Below, in pieces: positions 48,243 through 60,981 of a stretch of DNA of 64,000 nucleotides. Origin of the DNA: Ridgeia piscesae (Eukaryota; Annelida; Polychaeta; Sabellida; Siboglinidae); the NCBI GenBank assembly GCA_025642075.2, contig JAODUO010000465.1:570001-634000 (forward strand). The letters run 5' to 3'. Within the stretch, counting starts at the first letter, position 1. Each line of letters begins with the position of its first letter. The notes below the pieces were generated by a model. It searched no databases and was not told where the DNA came from. It saw nothing but the letters and a program-made list of their open reading frames with translations. The position numbers and the translations under genes are program-made.

Positions 48243-48582
48243 GTGGGACACCCTCCAAACAAGAAGAATTTTTTTAAGACTTATCATAATATACAAAATG
48301 GAACATAACCTTATATATATCCCGCTAGATCACTATATCCAACACAACACTAGATCCTCACGTAAACATGACAGTCAGTTCTTGCAAATTAGATACTCTG
48401 CAAACATATTTGGAAACAGCTTCTCCCCCCCCCAAACACTGTCTCAAGTGAATCACTAAACTCATTTCAGAATAATTTGGTCCAACATTTTAACAATTAA
48501 GTCAGACGACCCACCATGCGCACTGGCGTGATGTGTCCCTAGGACATTAATTTTTTTGCCAGTTACAGATACAGATACAGAT
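48243..48582 (+). pseudogene. LINE reverse-transcriptase fragment, 3' part and tail
   Basis: This continues the fragment at 40363-40537 in frame (WDTLQTRR, then LIIIYKMEHN). It decays after a C-run near 48426, although SFQNNLVQHFNN is readable in another frame. It ends with (ACAGAT)n at about 48565-48582, a typical LINE 3' tail. Confidence 0.8.
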
Positions 48583-48720
48583 GCTCGAGAAATAACGCGA
48601 AGTCGGTCCCTTATTTCTCGAGCAGCTCTAAAAATTATAAGGCGACGTCGGGTTGTTATTTCCCGAGCAGCTCGCTAAATAGCCAGTCCAATAATTGTAT
48701 ACGGAAGCTAGCATTGACAT
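48583..48720. mobile_element. MITE-like inverted repeats
   Basis: GCTCGAGAAATAA and TTATTTCTCGAGC face each other at 48578-48622, followed by a second copy with AATAGCCAGTCC. The latter string also occurs near the palindrome at 38843-38950, suggesting one dispersed family. Confidence 0.45.
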
Positions 48721-49063
48721 ATTCCAAATCCCCTAGACATTTGGCAAATGTCTAGGGGGCACATACCCCCAGCAGCACCATATACCTGTGCAATAGGATT
48801 GTACATGTATATGCGTTGTTCAGCGTTGCGTAGATTATACTAGCTGATACACAAGTCCGACGTAAAAGTCCGTTTGGTGGCGCCACTTCAGTGGATCACC
48901 ATAGGGCAAAGCAAGTGTTTTACTGCGATTATTTTAATGTTTACCTTCATTGCGGAATGTCGATTTACGTATTATTAAAATTGAACTTAAAACACGTTTA
49001 AGTTACCTAGCCAAAAAACAAAAGAAAGCTGGCTTGCCATGACAGAGAGATTTCACAGCTCTC

Positions 49064-49135
49064 TGCCGTGACCAGGATTCGAACCTGGGTTCTCTCGGCC
49101 ACAACGAGAAGTACTAACCACTATACGATCACGGC
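49064..49135 (-). tRNA. tRNA-His (anticodon GTG)
   Basis: 72 nt on the minus strand. The acceptor stem GCCGTGA pairs with TCACGGC, the D arm reads GTAT-AGTGGTTA-GTAC, the anticodon stem TCTCG/CGAGA holds the loop TTGTGGC (anticodon GTG), and the T arm CAGG-TTCGAAT-CCTG follows. A box and B box (GGTTCGAATCC) are intact. There is no intron and no encoded CCA. Confidence 0.96.
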
Positions 49136-50307
49136 CATCGCGCCAGCTGCGAAACCAGGCGTTTAATATGGTCAACTTCCACGCATTTCCGATTCTAGCC
49201 ATTCATTTGTTATTGCTGGTTTAATATTCAGGTTTTGCATTGAAAATTATATTCTAAATCTGCTTGCTACAATTAATAATATATACATCAATTGTTATAA
49301 TGCGACATAGTGTGTTGTCGAAACACTATCATTCACTACATATGCGCCACCTTTTGGAAAATATAGTACAGAAGGTGGCACCACTATAGTACATTACAAC
49401 TACAAATGGACGAGGGTGATTAAAAAGCATACTTCAATATTATGATAATTGTTATTCCGTTTGATAGAAACGCACACGCACACGCACACGCACACGCACA
49501 CGCACACGCACACGCACACGCACACGCACACGCACACGCACACGCACACACAAACACACACTTACATAATTAACTGAAGGAATGGCACTATAGCCATTTC
49601 TGTTGAATCCAGACCGACCTCAATCTAGTTCCGGATTCTACACATTTGCTAAGTACATTTCATTTAAAATTTCACAATAAAAATATATATTATATAGTAT
49701 ATACTGCGACTATAATCACTTACCGTAGAATATGACTAGTCAAACACAAAGTCAAAGTCGTCATGACTAGATATTCCTGTCTAATTTAGTCTAGCCTACA
49801 ATTAACTTGCGAGATCGCGTTGTATTGGTGAAACGTGATTTCAACATTGAAAACATTAGTGATTTAGAATATAAATCGTTTATTCAAACATATGATAACT
49901 AATATTGAACCGAAAATTAAGCGTGCAGCCTCTCTCTGCTCACTAGATCTACATCTCAGTCAACTTTAACTTTTGTCCTTATTATTAATATATTATTATT
50001 ATTATTATTATTAATTGTTGTTGCATGCAATTTTTCAAGCTTGTCACTTAAAAACACCGACTTCATTAGACCTTTATGCATTGTCATATAAAACGACGTT
50101 TGAAGCAAAACAGTTATCGAAAACGACAGAATCTACGCACGCTCCAAGTGTTCAGTATTCATTTGTGATAGCTTGATGGATCTCTTGTATCCTTGAACGT
50201 ATTACGTCTACTGGCGGGCGTGTATGCCTTCCTGTGTTCGCGTATGTCTACCTCTCAAAGCAAACGTACTCTCTTGTCACTTGTGAAACAAACACATTAG
50301 GGTAACC
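49136..50307. other. Intergenic, with a 6-bp microsatellite
   Basis: AT-rich sequence with (CGCACA)n at about 49470-49550. No gene was recognised. Confidence 0.6.
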
Positions 50308-51556
50308 TGGGGCAAAACGGCCCCTGGGAGTAATACAACCCCGTCTTATCTGCCAAACGAGTGAACACAAACTAACGTTGAATAGTGGAACATGATGCTG
50401 CTACCTAGCGAATACTCTTAGCGACCGCAAGGCCAAACGCTACCAAAAATAAGTTCACAAACCTTTTTTAAAGTTTTGCATACCCTGTGAGCTAATAATC
50501 ACTCTTCGGTCAAATCGATGCTAACATGTCCACCGTGTGACGATAAGCCAACGACTGGTACTAATGCAGTGAAAGTCAACACTGGTGTGTATGGGGTAAG
50601 ACGGCCCTGTCAGAACGGGGCAAAACAGTCCCGGGGGCCGTCTTGCCCCGCCATGCAGTACGAATATGATATGTAAACGCAATAAATATGTGATGTATTT
50701 ATAGCAAGCATGTACACAATAATTTTAATAAAAAGTGAAAGAAAGTCGACGAAAGTAGCGATGAAGAGGAATGGCCTTGTTCGGTGTGCGGAGAACCATT
50801 CAGTTGCAGTCGGCCACGAGAAATCTGGGTTCAATGCCAATAATGCAAGAATTGGGCTCACAGTGAGTGCAAACCAGGGCTTCCGTATTTCATGTGTCCC
50901 AACCGCGAATCAGAGTATGATTAGACAGTAGAGTATCTGCATGCCATTCGTTAATACAACATGTTAATGATTTTAAGGCTTGTGATGATGCAAATTCCAA
51001 AGCTAGCTAATGAGTGTTTTCAGTGACGAGTGTAATGATAACGCAGAATATTCCTTCTAATGACAATTGTAATTTTTTTGACATATTATAATTAATTATG
51101 AGTGGTTTCGATTGATGATTAGGCTATTGTATCTGCCGCGAAGTATCTGCATGCCATTACTTTAGTATAATATGTTCAACACTGTAATGATTTTAAGGCC
51201 TGTGATGATGCAGATGCCAAAGGTGATCGTAATGTCGAGTACCCGCTAATACAGACAGCAGCTGATAGGTAGGAAACCGGGATGTCCCGGGTGTAAGATC
51301 AATAGAGCGGGAGAACTGTAGAAGTGCAACAAATATTATCGGTATTATGTGACCGTGTCGTATTGTCGAAAAAGCAATAGAAGACGGACACAACAATGAT
51401 GAGTCTTAATTCACGATGAGTGATGCGGAATGGTGATTATTTCTGTTCACGATGAGTGATAATAATAGTAGTTAATGACGGTTTAAATAAATAATGGATA
51501 CAACACATTGTTTTTATATAATTACAACGGTTAAACCTAATATTAGAGTAAATAGG
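50308..51556. other. Probable MITE remnant related to the adjacent GC-rich array
   Basis: CCTGGGGCAAAACGGCCCC (50308-50330) and a cluster of GGGGCAAAACAG / GGCCGTCTTGCCCCG strings at 50590-50655 match the core of the array at 51557-54003 in inverse orientation. The rest is AT-rich, with no gene recognised. Confidence 0.45.
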
Positions 51557-54003
51557 CTCGGGGCCGTTTTACCCAGGGCGAGGAGCCGTTTTACCCAGGG
51601 CGAGGAGCCGTTTTACCCAGGGCGAGGAGCCGTTTTACCCAGGGCGAGGGCCGTTTTACCCAGGGCGAGGGGCCGTTTTACCCAGGGCGAGGCGTTACCA
51701 GGCGAGGGCCGTTTTACCCAGGGCGAGGAGCCGTTTTACCCAGGGCGAGGAGCCGTTTTACCCAGGGCGAGGAGCCGTTTTACCCAGGGCGAGGAGCCGT
51801 TTTACCCAGGGCGAGGCCGTTTTACCCAGGGCGAGGAGCCGTTTTACCCAGGGCGAGGAGCCGTTTTACCCAGGGCGAGGGCCGTTTTACCACGAGGGGT
51901 TTTACCCAGGGCGAGGAGCCGTTTTACCCAGGGCGAGGAGCCGTTTTACCCAGGGCGAGGAGCCGTTTTACCCAGGGCGAGGGCCGTTTTACCCAGGGCG
52001 AGGAGCCGTTTTACCCAGGGCGAGGGCCGTTTTACCCAGGGCGAGGGGCCGTTTTACCCAGGGCGAGGAGCCGTTTTACCCAGGGCGAGGAGCCGTTTTA
52101 CCCAGGGCGAGGAGCCGTTTTACCCAGGGCGAGGAGCCGTTTTACCCAGGGCGAGGAGCCGTTTTACCCAGGGCGAGGAGCCGTTTTACCCAGGGCGAGG
52201 AGCCGTTTTACCCAGGGCGAGGAGCCGTTTTACCCAGGGCGAGGAGCCGTTTTACCCAGGGCGAGGAGCCGTTTTACCCAGGGCGAGGAGCCGTTTTACC
52301 CAGGGCGAGGAGCCGTTTTACCCAGGGCGAGGAGCCGTTTTACCCAGGGCGAGGGCCGTTTTACCCAGGGCGAGGGGCCGTTTTACCCAGGGCGAGGGCC
52401 GTTTTACCCAGGGCGAGGAGCCGTTTTACCCAGGGCGAGGAGCCGTTTTACCCAGGGCGAGGGCCGTTTTACCCAGGGCGAGGGGCCGTTTTACCCAGGG
52501 CGAGGAGCCGTTTTACCCAGGGCGAGGAGCCGTTTTACCCAGGGCGAGGAGCCGTTTTACCCAGGGCGAGGAGCCGTTTTACCCAGGGCGAGGAGCCGTT
52601 TTACCCAGGGCGAGGAGCCGTTTTACCCAGGGCGAGGAGCCGTTTTACCCAGGGCGAGGGGCCGTTTTACCCAGGGCGAGGGGCCGTTTTACCCAGGGCG
52701 AGGAGCCGTTTTACCCAGGGCGAGGAGCCGTTTTACCCAGGGCGAGGAGCCGTTTTACCCAGGGCGAGGAGCCGTTTTACCCAGGGCGAGGAGCCGTTTT
52801 ACCCAGGGCAGGAGCCGTTTTACCCAGGGCGAGGAGCCGTTTTACCCAGGGCGAGGGGCCGTTTTACCCAGGGCGAGGGGCCGTTTTACCCAGGGCGAGG
52901 GGCCGTTTTACCCAGGGCGAGGAGCCGTTTTACCCAGGGCGAGGAGCCGTTTTACCCAGGGCGAGGAGCCGTTTTACCCAGGGCGAGGAGCCGTTTTACC
53001 CAGGGCGAGGAGCCGTTTTACCCAGGGCGAGGAGCCGTTTTACCCAGGGCGAGGTTTACCCAGGGCGAGGAGCCGTTTTACCCAGGGCGAGGGGCCGTTT
53101 TACCCAGGGCGAGGGGCCGTTTTACCCAGGGCGAGGAGCCGTTTTACCCAGGGCGAGGAGCCGTTTTACCCAGGGCGAGGAGCCGTTTTACCCAGGGCGA
53201 GGAGCCGTTTTACCCAGGGCGAGGGGCCGTTTTACCCAGGGCGAGGAGCCGTTTTACCCAGGGCGAGGAGCCGTTTTACCCAGGGCGAGGAGCCGTTTTA
53301 CCCAGGGCGAGGAGCCGTTTTACCCAGGGCGAGGAGCCGTTTTACCCAGGGCGAGGGCCGTTTTACCCAGGGCGAGGAGCCGTTTTACCCAGGGCGAGGA
53401 GCCGTTTTACCCAGGGCGAGGAGCCGTTTTACCCAGGGCGAGGAGCCGTTTTACCCAGGGCGAGGAGCCGTTTTACCCAGGGCGAGGAGCCGTTTTACCC
53501 AGGGCGAGGAGCCGTTTTACCCAGGGCGAGGAGCCGTTTTACCCAGGGCGAGGAGCCGTTTTACCCAGGGCGAGGGCCGTTTTACCCAGGGCGAGGGGCC
53601 GTTTTACCCAGGGCGAGGGGCCGTTTTACCCAGGGCGAGGAGCCGTTTTACCCAGGGCGAGGAGCCGTTTTACCCAGGGCGAGGAGCCGTTTTACCCAGG
53701 GCGAGGAGCCGTTTTACCCAGGGCGAGGGGCCGTTTTACCCAGGGCGAGGAGCCGTTTTACCCAGGGCGAGGAGCCGTTTTACCCAGGGCGAGGGGCCGT
53801 TTTACCCAGGGCGAGGAGCCGTTTTACCCAGGGCGAGGAGCCGTTTTACCCAGGGCGAGGAGCCGTTTTACCCAGGGCGAGGAGCCGTTTTACCCAGGGC
53901 GAGGAGCCGTTTTACCCAGGGCGAGGGCCGTTTTACCCAGGGCGAGGAGCCGTTTTACCCAGGGCGAGGAGCCGTTTTACCCAGGGCGAGGAGCCGTTTT
54001 ACC
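51557..54003. repeat. 22-bp GC-rich minisatellite
   Basis: About 110 near-identical 22-bp units (core CCGTTTTACCCAGGGCGA), varying mainly by GGAG, GGGG or GGG between cores. The plus strand is open through the whole array, as an 896-codon frame at 51494-54184 with 22-residue periodicity. I regard this as an artefact of a stop-free unit. Base composition differs sharply from the AT-rich flanks. Confidence 0.95.
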
Positions 54004-54245
54004 AAAAAGCATGGGGCAAAACGGTTTTATTGGAGCACATTTTAAACTTGTTATAACTTACGTTTTGGTTATTCAATCGTTCAGCGACATGTGTCATACA
54101 CAAATTATATATACCTCAACAATATCACTGGCCAATTATGCATCGACAAGATATGGATACAAAAATACAAAAAAATTCTCTTAGGAGTCTGGGCTGTCCC
54201 TACGCTTGAATGGGCATGTTTTGTTATATGCGTTAAAACGAATAT

Positions 54246-54294
54246 TGTGTGTGTGTGTGCGTGTGCGTGCGTGCGTGCGCGCGTGCGTGCGTCG

Positions 54295-54334
<40 letters not shown>

Positions 54335-54335
54335 G

Positions 54336-54382
<47 letters not shown>

Positions 54383-54384
54383 TG
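54246..54384. repeat. (GTGC)n microsatellite
   Basis: A tetranucleotide tract with a short (TG)n start, ending exactly where the hairpin at 54382 begins. Confidence 0.95.
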
Positions 54385-54679
54385 TGACTGATGTATTTCA
54401 GTGGAAAATGTGATGTTGACAAGGTCGTTTAAGACTGTGCAATCACACCGACAGTGCCGACTTGGTATCGTTTATGCATGTCTACGTAACATGTCTGGCT
54501 GATTGTCACAGGTGCCTTTTCAACCTTTCGGTGTAGGATTGAAAAGCACCTGTGACAATCAGCCAAACATTCTACGTAGACATGCATAAACGATACAAAG
54601 TCGACACGTTCGATGTGGTTGCACAGTCTTAAACGACCTTGTCAACATCACATTTCCCACTGAAATACATCAGTCACAC
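54382..54679. mobile_element. Foldback element with ~142-bp arms
   Basis: The left arm (54382-54523) is inverted at 54539-54679 with about ten mismatches and a 15-bp loop. Outer ends read GTGTGACTGATG and CATCAGTCACAC. No coding capacity. If transcribed it would form a long near-perfect hairpin RNA. Confidence 0.85.
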
Positions 54680-55630
54680 ATGTATACAAACATCTCCTAA
54701 TGTGTTCCCCTGAGCTGCACGTGCGCCTACGGAATAGTATCCTACCGGCCGCATCAGATATCACTTCACTCCAAGCTTTCAAACAGCAGCGCAAGATGTC
54801 CTACTCGATCGGTCGAGTGTGCGCGGTGCTCCGGTCTCCATATACAAATGTCCAGGACATTATGGGCGACCATATAACATTATAATATACTTATTTGTTG
54901 ATACGGTTAATACGTATCAGGCCATCAAGCTATCTATTATGTCATGGTTCACACATTGTGTTATATAGGTCACCAGCCGATTTTTTTTCCGGTATTGAAC
55001 TAGTCAATTCACATGCGACAAACGTGACAGACACCGCCCGCCCTCTGACATTTCAAAACGTCTAGCACGGGTGAGTGTGACCTTTCCGCACCAAGACCCG
55101 ATGAAGAAATTCTACACGACATTGACACGGAATCCGTACACAATAAGACGCACGACGCACCACAAGTGGGCTTCATAAAACAAAACGAGCCCTGGGTGTC
55201 AATGGTATACTGAGAAGTAGAGCAGATTTACCTGAAAAAACCCAGACATTTACATTGCGAGTTCAGCGGCATTGTGGCTTGCGCACAGGCCTACGCGTTT
55301 CCTGTCACGTCTCAGAGAATAACCGCATTATTATGTGCCTGGTGTTCTGCATACCCGGTCGGACCTTCTATCTGCTTTGCTTGCATGTACATGTATGCCC
55401 ACGGAGTCGGACTGCTTCAAACATGTTCTGTAATTTTTAGAATCGGCTTCTGGGTTATTAGGTGTTCTGTGGAACAATAGGAAGTTTTCTTGCGCCTAAA
55501 TCCGCGGAAGCCGACCACAGAAGCGCGCCAAAACAAACGGGTTATGCCTGTGCACGTTTGTGAACGCATGGACATATATGTACGTGTGCACGTATGCACG
55601 TAACACATCCATCAGTTGTGCATGTACCGG
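54680..55630. other. Intergenic
   Basis: Sequence with short frames only; no gene or element recognised. Confidence 0.5.
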
Positions 55631-55886
55631 TGTAGCGCTTACATTTCTCCGGTGCGCCATAATCCGTGACAGTGATTTATAAAAAACGTAATATTTTATT
55701 GCGTTGAACGACATTTTAAGAAACTCTTCACAGTAATCATCACAGGTAAGTTAACGAACAGCTCGTGGCATTTATACCGAAAATGCTTTGTTGTTTCGCT
55801 GGACATTTATGATTTTACAGTTATTACGCATGCGCAGAAACGTCAACCGGACCGTTTTTAATGACCGGAAAAAAGTAAGCACGACA
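55631..55886 (-). mobile_element. Palindromic-end MITE, copy 1 (inverted, internally deleted)
   Basis: Ends TGTAGCGCTTACATTT and AAAGTAAGCACGACA. The interior matches part of copies 2-4 in the opposite orientation (AACGAACAGCTCGTGGCATT), but the outer left half is missing. Confidence 0.75.
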
Positions 55887-56074
55887 CCGGGCTGAAATTC
55901 TGCCTTTCATCAGGCGGACCCATTGGGGTGGTTCGTAGGTTTAGACTTTTTCAAAATTTGTTTGGTGGTGTTGGAGAATTTGGGAGGCCCAATGTTTAAG
56001 TTATTGGCGTTTGAAAATTGTCGCCGGGATCAATTAGAGTGCCTGCCACATCATATGTTATTATTTCGTTGCGC

Positions 56075-56904
<830 letters not shown>

Positions 56905-58858
56905 ACGTCATACACGTGACCCAATCATGTGAGCACGCGACCTTTTTCTGGAAAATGTTGAAACAACGTAGTCTTTCAGTATACAGGCAAAGTTTATTTT
57001 TGAAACGCGGCCTGTGTCCACTTACTATTTACCTATGCGGGTAGGCTGGAAATATCTTGGTTGAGTTTGGGGTGGGAGTCAAATGTTGAGCATTAGAGAT
57101 TTTATCTATATTCAACATTCATAAACATGCCAGCAGTGCTTTCGTTAGATTCTAGTATATATAGTGCAAGTAGGTTGAGGTTTGGTCACATATCAGTGCA
57201 CAGATAGGTGGAAGTGCTCCCTAAGGCTAAGATGTAATTCGTATACATCCTTAGCATAATTATACATAGGTTTATCTGAACAATTCTTTTTTGTCCGGTG
57301 CATTAAACCACGCAACTGAGAGAGAATAGTTATCCAGGGCAGTGGGAATGGGACCTCGAAGTTTTAGCGCGGGTGACCTTTTTTCCGAAGCATCGCTTCG
57401 TGCCTCGGCTGCTACATTGTATTACCCATTAGGCAAATTCCCGACACGTCGAATTAGTTCTCGTGACAGAGTATTTACACATAACGTCCGCGGATGGAAC
57501 CTTGCTGTCACAACCGAATATAGTTGTTCGTAATAAATGTGTACTGTTTCGCTGAGTTATTTTGCACAATAGATATTGTAGAAGCAATTATGTTGACGTT
57601 GACTCTGTAGACGTAGGAAATAATTTTAGCTGACGGATTTAGTAATGGAGCCTGACACCAGTACACGGAAATGAAATGCAGTCTGAACTAGGCCCTACAC
57701 GACTCAAGAAAAGGAGCGTATCTAAGATTTGGTCAATTTTAGAGGAGAAAGTACCCATCACTCAAATGACACTCACAGAAAGCCTCTATACGCATTCCTT
57801 GTGGTTCACAAAAATCTCCCAACTCTCGTGGTCGAAACGGAAGGGGGCGTGCCCCCTACATTCTGGACCACACACACTCTGGATCACATACTCGAACTAC
57901 ATCCGAGTGTTTCCCCTTAGATAGGGTGAGCAGAAGGCACGATGGGCTGCATGAGAGATCTGGAGGGGTGAATAGTGTAGTACTTACAACCGCCATGCCC
58001 GGTGCTCCCAGATATTTTGTAATTAACGTCTTCAAAGCGATGTGTTATGAAGTGTTTTAACCTAATCCCTTGTATATGGTAGGGAGAGTTTTTTTGCAGC
58101 ATTACTTGTAAAGTCACCAGGTACACTGGACATAATTATGAGGTGGCAATATCAGCATATATTCGGCGAGGTGGCTTAGAAAAATAGCGAGATGACCAAC
58201 CTTACTCGTCACATAGCAGGGAAAACACTGCATCCAACAAACCACCGTTGATGCCCGACCAAACAAATTGGGCGGTGCCCACCCCCACCCTCCCCTGTCC
58301 ACCATCACCCGATGTTATACAGACACAAATTTCTGTCTTTTTATCTGTGAACATTTATCACCGATTTTGATTATTTACTGTTTTTTTTATCGGTGTAGAG
58401 TGGAACTCCGTGCTTTTCTATGTAGTGTCTGTACCAAGTAACACGGTTAACCTTGTCCGTGTTTGCTGTGCACGTCGTGTATATGTGTGAGGAATTGCAC
58501 CTTGTAATATAGCCAATGCTATCCTTAAGAGTAGAGTTACTGGCGTACTGTCAGGGTTGGCACGACGCACCTTTGAAGGGAATTCCAAGGCTAAGAACAT
58601 ACACCTGGAATACGGAAACAAGCCGTTCTAATGATGTCATCATTGCAACTTCAGCGATACTGATTTCACCTAGAAGGAATGCCTCCGGGTCACTGTGAAA
58701 TGTTCGAGTTGCACTTCGGTTGTAAGGTGTAGTTTTCGTGCCCTCGTGTAACCGTAATGAAATTAATGCGGTGTTTCCGCAGGTTTCGTTTATTCGGCCA
58801 AAACCGTAGACAACAAAAGTGTGCGGGTTGAACATGACGCGGTTGTACGCAGTGCCAC
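56905..58858. other. Intergenic
   Basis: Scattered short frames on both strands; no recognisable gene, RNA or element. Confidence 0.5.
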
Positions 58859-59328
58859 TGCCGCGCTTACATTTTCCGGTCGTTATAAACTTTCCGATTT
58901 ACGTTTCTGCGCATGCGCGATATATGTGAATCCATCAATGTGCAACGAAACGACAAAGCATTTTTGTGTACAAGTGCCACGGGCTGTTAGTTAACTCTCC
59001 TGTTATTATTATTGTGAAGAGTTGCTTAAAATAACGTTCAATATAGTAAAATATTACGTTTGTTTAAATCACTGTCACGGATTATGGCGCACTACAGTCA
59101 CGTGATTTGTTCTTGCTATCAAAACATGCTTCAAAACTTGTTTGCCTCGTGTTAATTTGCTACAAATAACTTTGTTGAGAGATTATATACATCCTAATGA
59201 ACAATCCGTAGTATTTATACCATAAATCCTTTGTCGTTTCGCTGCATATTGATGATTTTACATTTATCGCGCATGAGCAGAAACGTCAATCGGACCGTTT
59301 ATAACGCCGGAAAAATTTAAGCGCTACA
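58859..59328 (+). mobile_element. Palindromic-end MITE, copy 3
   Basis: A 470-bp copy with ends TGCCGCGCTTACATTTTCC and AAAAATTTAAGCGCTACA and the same interior order as copy 4. No transposase. Target duplication is not evident. Confidence 0.82.
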
Positions 59329-60570
59329 TCGCCATCAGGCGAATTCCAACTGTGCTGGTTCCAGCCCCGTAGGATGTGGACCACGAGAGCAAACGTCCTT
59401 ACGCGTGCCAGATAACTGCCGCGGAGAGCGTAATCAAATACCACTCGTGCATGGCATGCGAGGTGTAAATTATTCATCTCCCTCTTCCTGTCACTGTGGT
59501 TCTACGACTAACTTATCATCATTCCCAGTATGAGTTTATTTCTCGTATCTAACTTAAGCATCCTGTTCCATTACAGAGTGATATAATTATTTTCGTAAAA
59601 GCTGCCACACCACACAGTAGATCTAGTCGTACAATCTGTCACAGATGTGACGACATAACATTGTTCTGTCCACACGTTCTTGAGTCGAGTCAGCGAATCT
59701 GCCTATGCTGCCTCAAGGCCTGCATTTCTACACAGATTGGAGTACGTGTTAGTACGTCACAGTGTACCGCGCCGTCTGGGTGTAACTCGTGGCTCCTGAA
59801 ACACCAGCTTGAAGTCTGGACTCCGGCAGTGTTCAGCTAATTGCAGTTGTTTGCTGCGTGGTACATTCGAATCCACACTATAATTTATTATAATAAAGCT
59901 GCCGAAGATTACAGCACAAGACCGGAGGCCGACCACATTCTTCGTGAGCGACTTAACTGGCTGAGCTCAAACCACGAATTTTGCAAAGAGACCTGCCAGG
60001 GGTACTGATGGCTTGTACTACTGCTAACATAATCAGCAGCAGCAGTGACCGGCGCGCGAGGATGTGTCCGACCAGTATAATAGATAGGATACGTCGCAAC
60101 GTGACGTTTTGACGCGTGGAATCGAGTGGCTGTGAAATCTGTAAAGTTATGCTCATGCTTGTCACGATGCTCGGGAAAACGCTTACTTTTTGTGGGTTCA
60201 AACAGGACTCCTGCCATTTCAAAGTGCTCACTATTCATTTGAATGCGCATTGACCTTTTCTGCAGGCGTCCTCTTGACTATTAAGTGCACTGGTTGACAA
60301 ACATCGCATAAGTCTAGTAGGCGTCTGCGTTGTTCGCTTCTTTGTTGATCGCACGTGATCATGGCGTTATTGTGCCTGCACTCTATCTGTATATCGCCAA
60401 GTTCCTTCCACGAGGCGTCTAATCTCGCACGAAGATACTGAGGACCTAATCGATTAAACTGATTAATTAAAACGATGATCTATTACTATTGTTTATAAAT
60501 AAAAGACAGAGCTATATGCGGAGTCAGATGCCTAGTTTTAAGCAATCACAATTACGCCTACAATTACGCC
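59329..60570. other. Intergenic
   Basis: No gene can be supported. A plus-strand stretch from about 59578 to 59840 is open and Cys-rich after an acceptor-like site, but has no recognised relatives. Confidence 0.45.
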
Positions 60571-60625
<55 letters not shown>

Positions 60626-60981
60626 TTGATTTAGATTGTGTGTGTGCGTGTGTGCGTGCGTGTGTGTGTGCGTGTGCGCGCGTATGTGCGTGTGTGTGTG
60701 CATATGTGTGTGTGCGCACGTGTGTGCGTGTGTGTGCATGTGTGCGCATGTATGTGTGCACATGTATGTGTGCACATGTATGTGTGCACATGTATGTGTG
60801 CACATGTATGTGTGCACATGTATGTGTGCACATGTATGTGTGCACATGTATGTGTGCACATGTATGTGTGCACATGTGTGCACATGTGTGCACATGTGTG
60901 CACATGTGTGCACATGTGTGCACATGTGTGCACATGTGTGCACATGTGTGCGTGTGCGTGCGTGTGCGTGCGTGTGTGTGA
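60571..60981. repeat. (TA)n followed by a compound GT/CACATG microsatellite
   Basis: (TA)n at 60571-60622, then TG-rich sequence with regular TGTGCACATGTA and TGTGCACA units to 60981. Apparent proteins on both strands are artefacts. Confidence 0.95.

Noticed and set aside
49020..49140. tRNA-derived SINE instead of a tRNA gene
   Set aside because: All stems, loops and both internal promoter boxes are intact, and no SINE body or tail is attached.
51494..54184. 896-codon plus-strand frame of RSRFTQGEEPFYPG-type repeats
   Set aside because: A stop-free 22-bp tandem unit produces open frames in every phase. There is no start context, no flanking coding sequence and no family.
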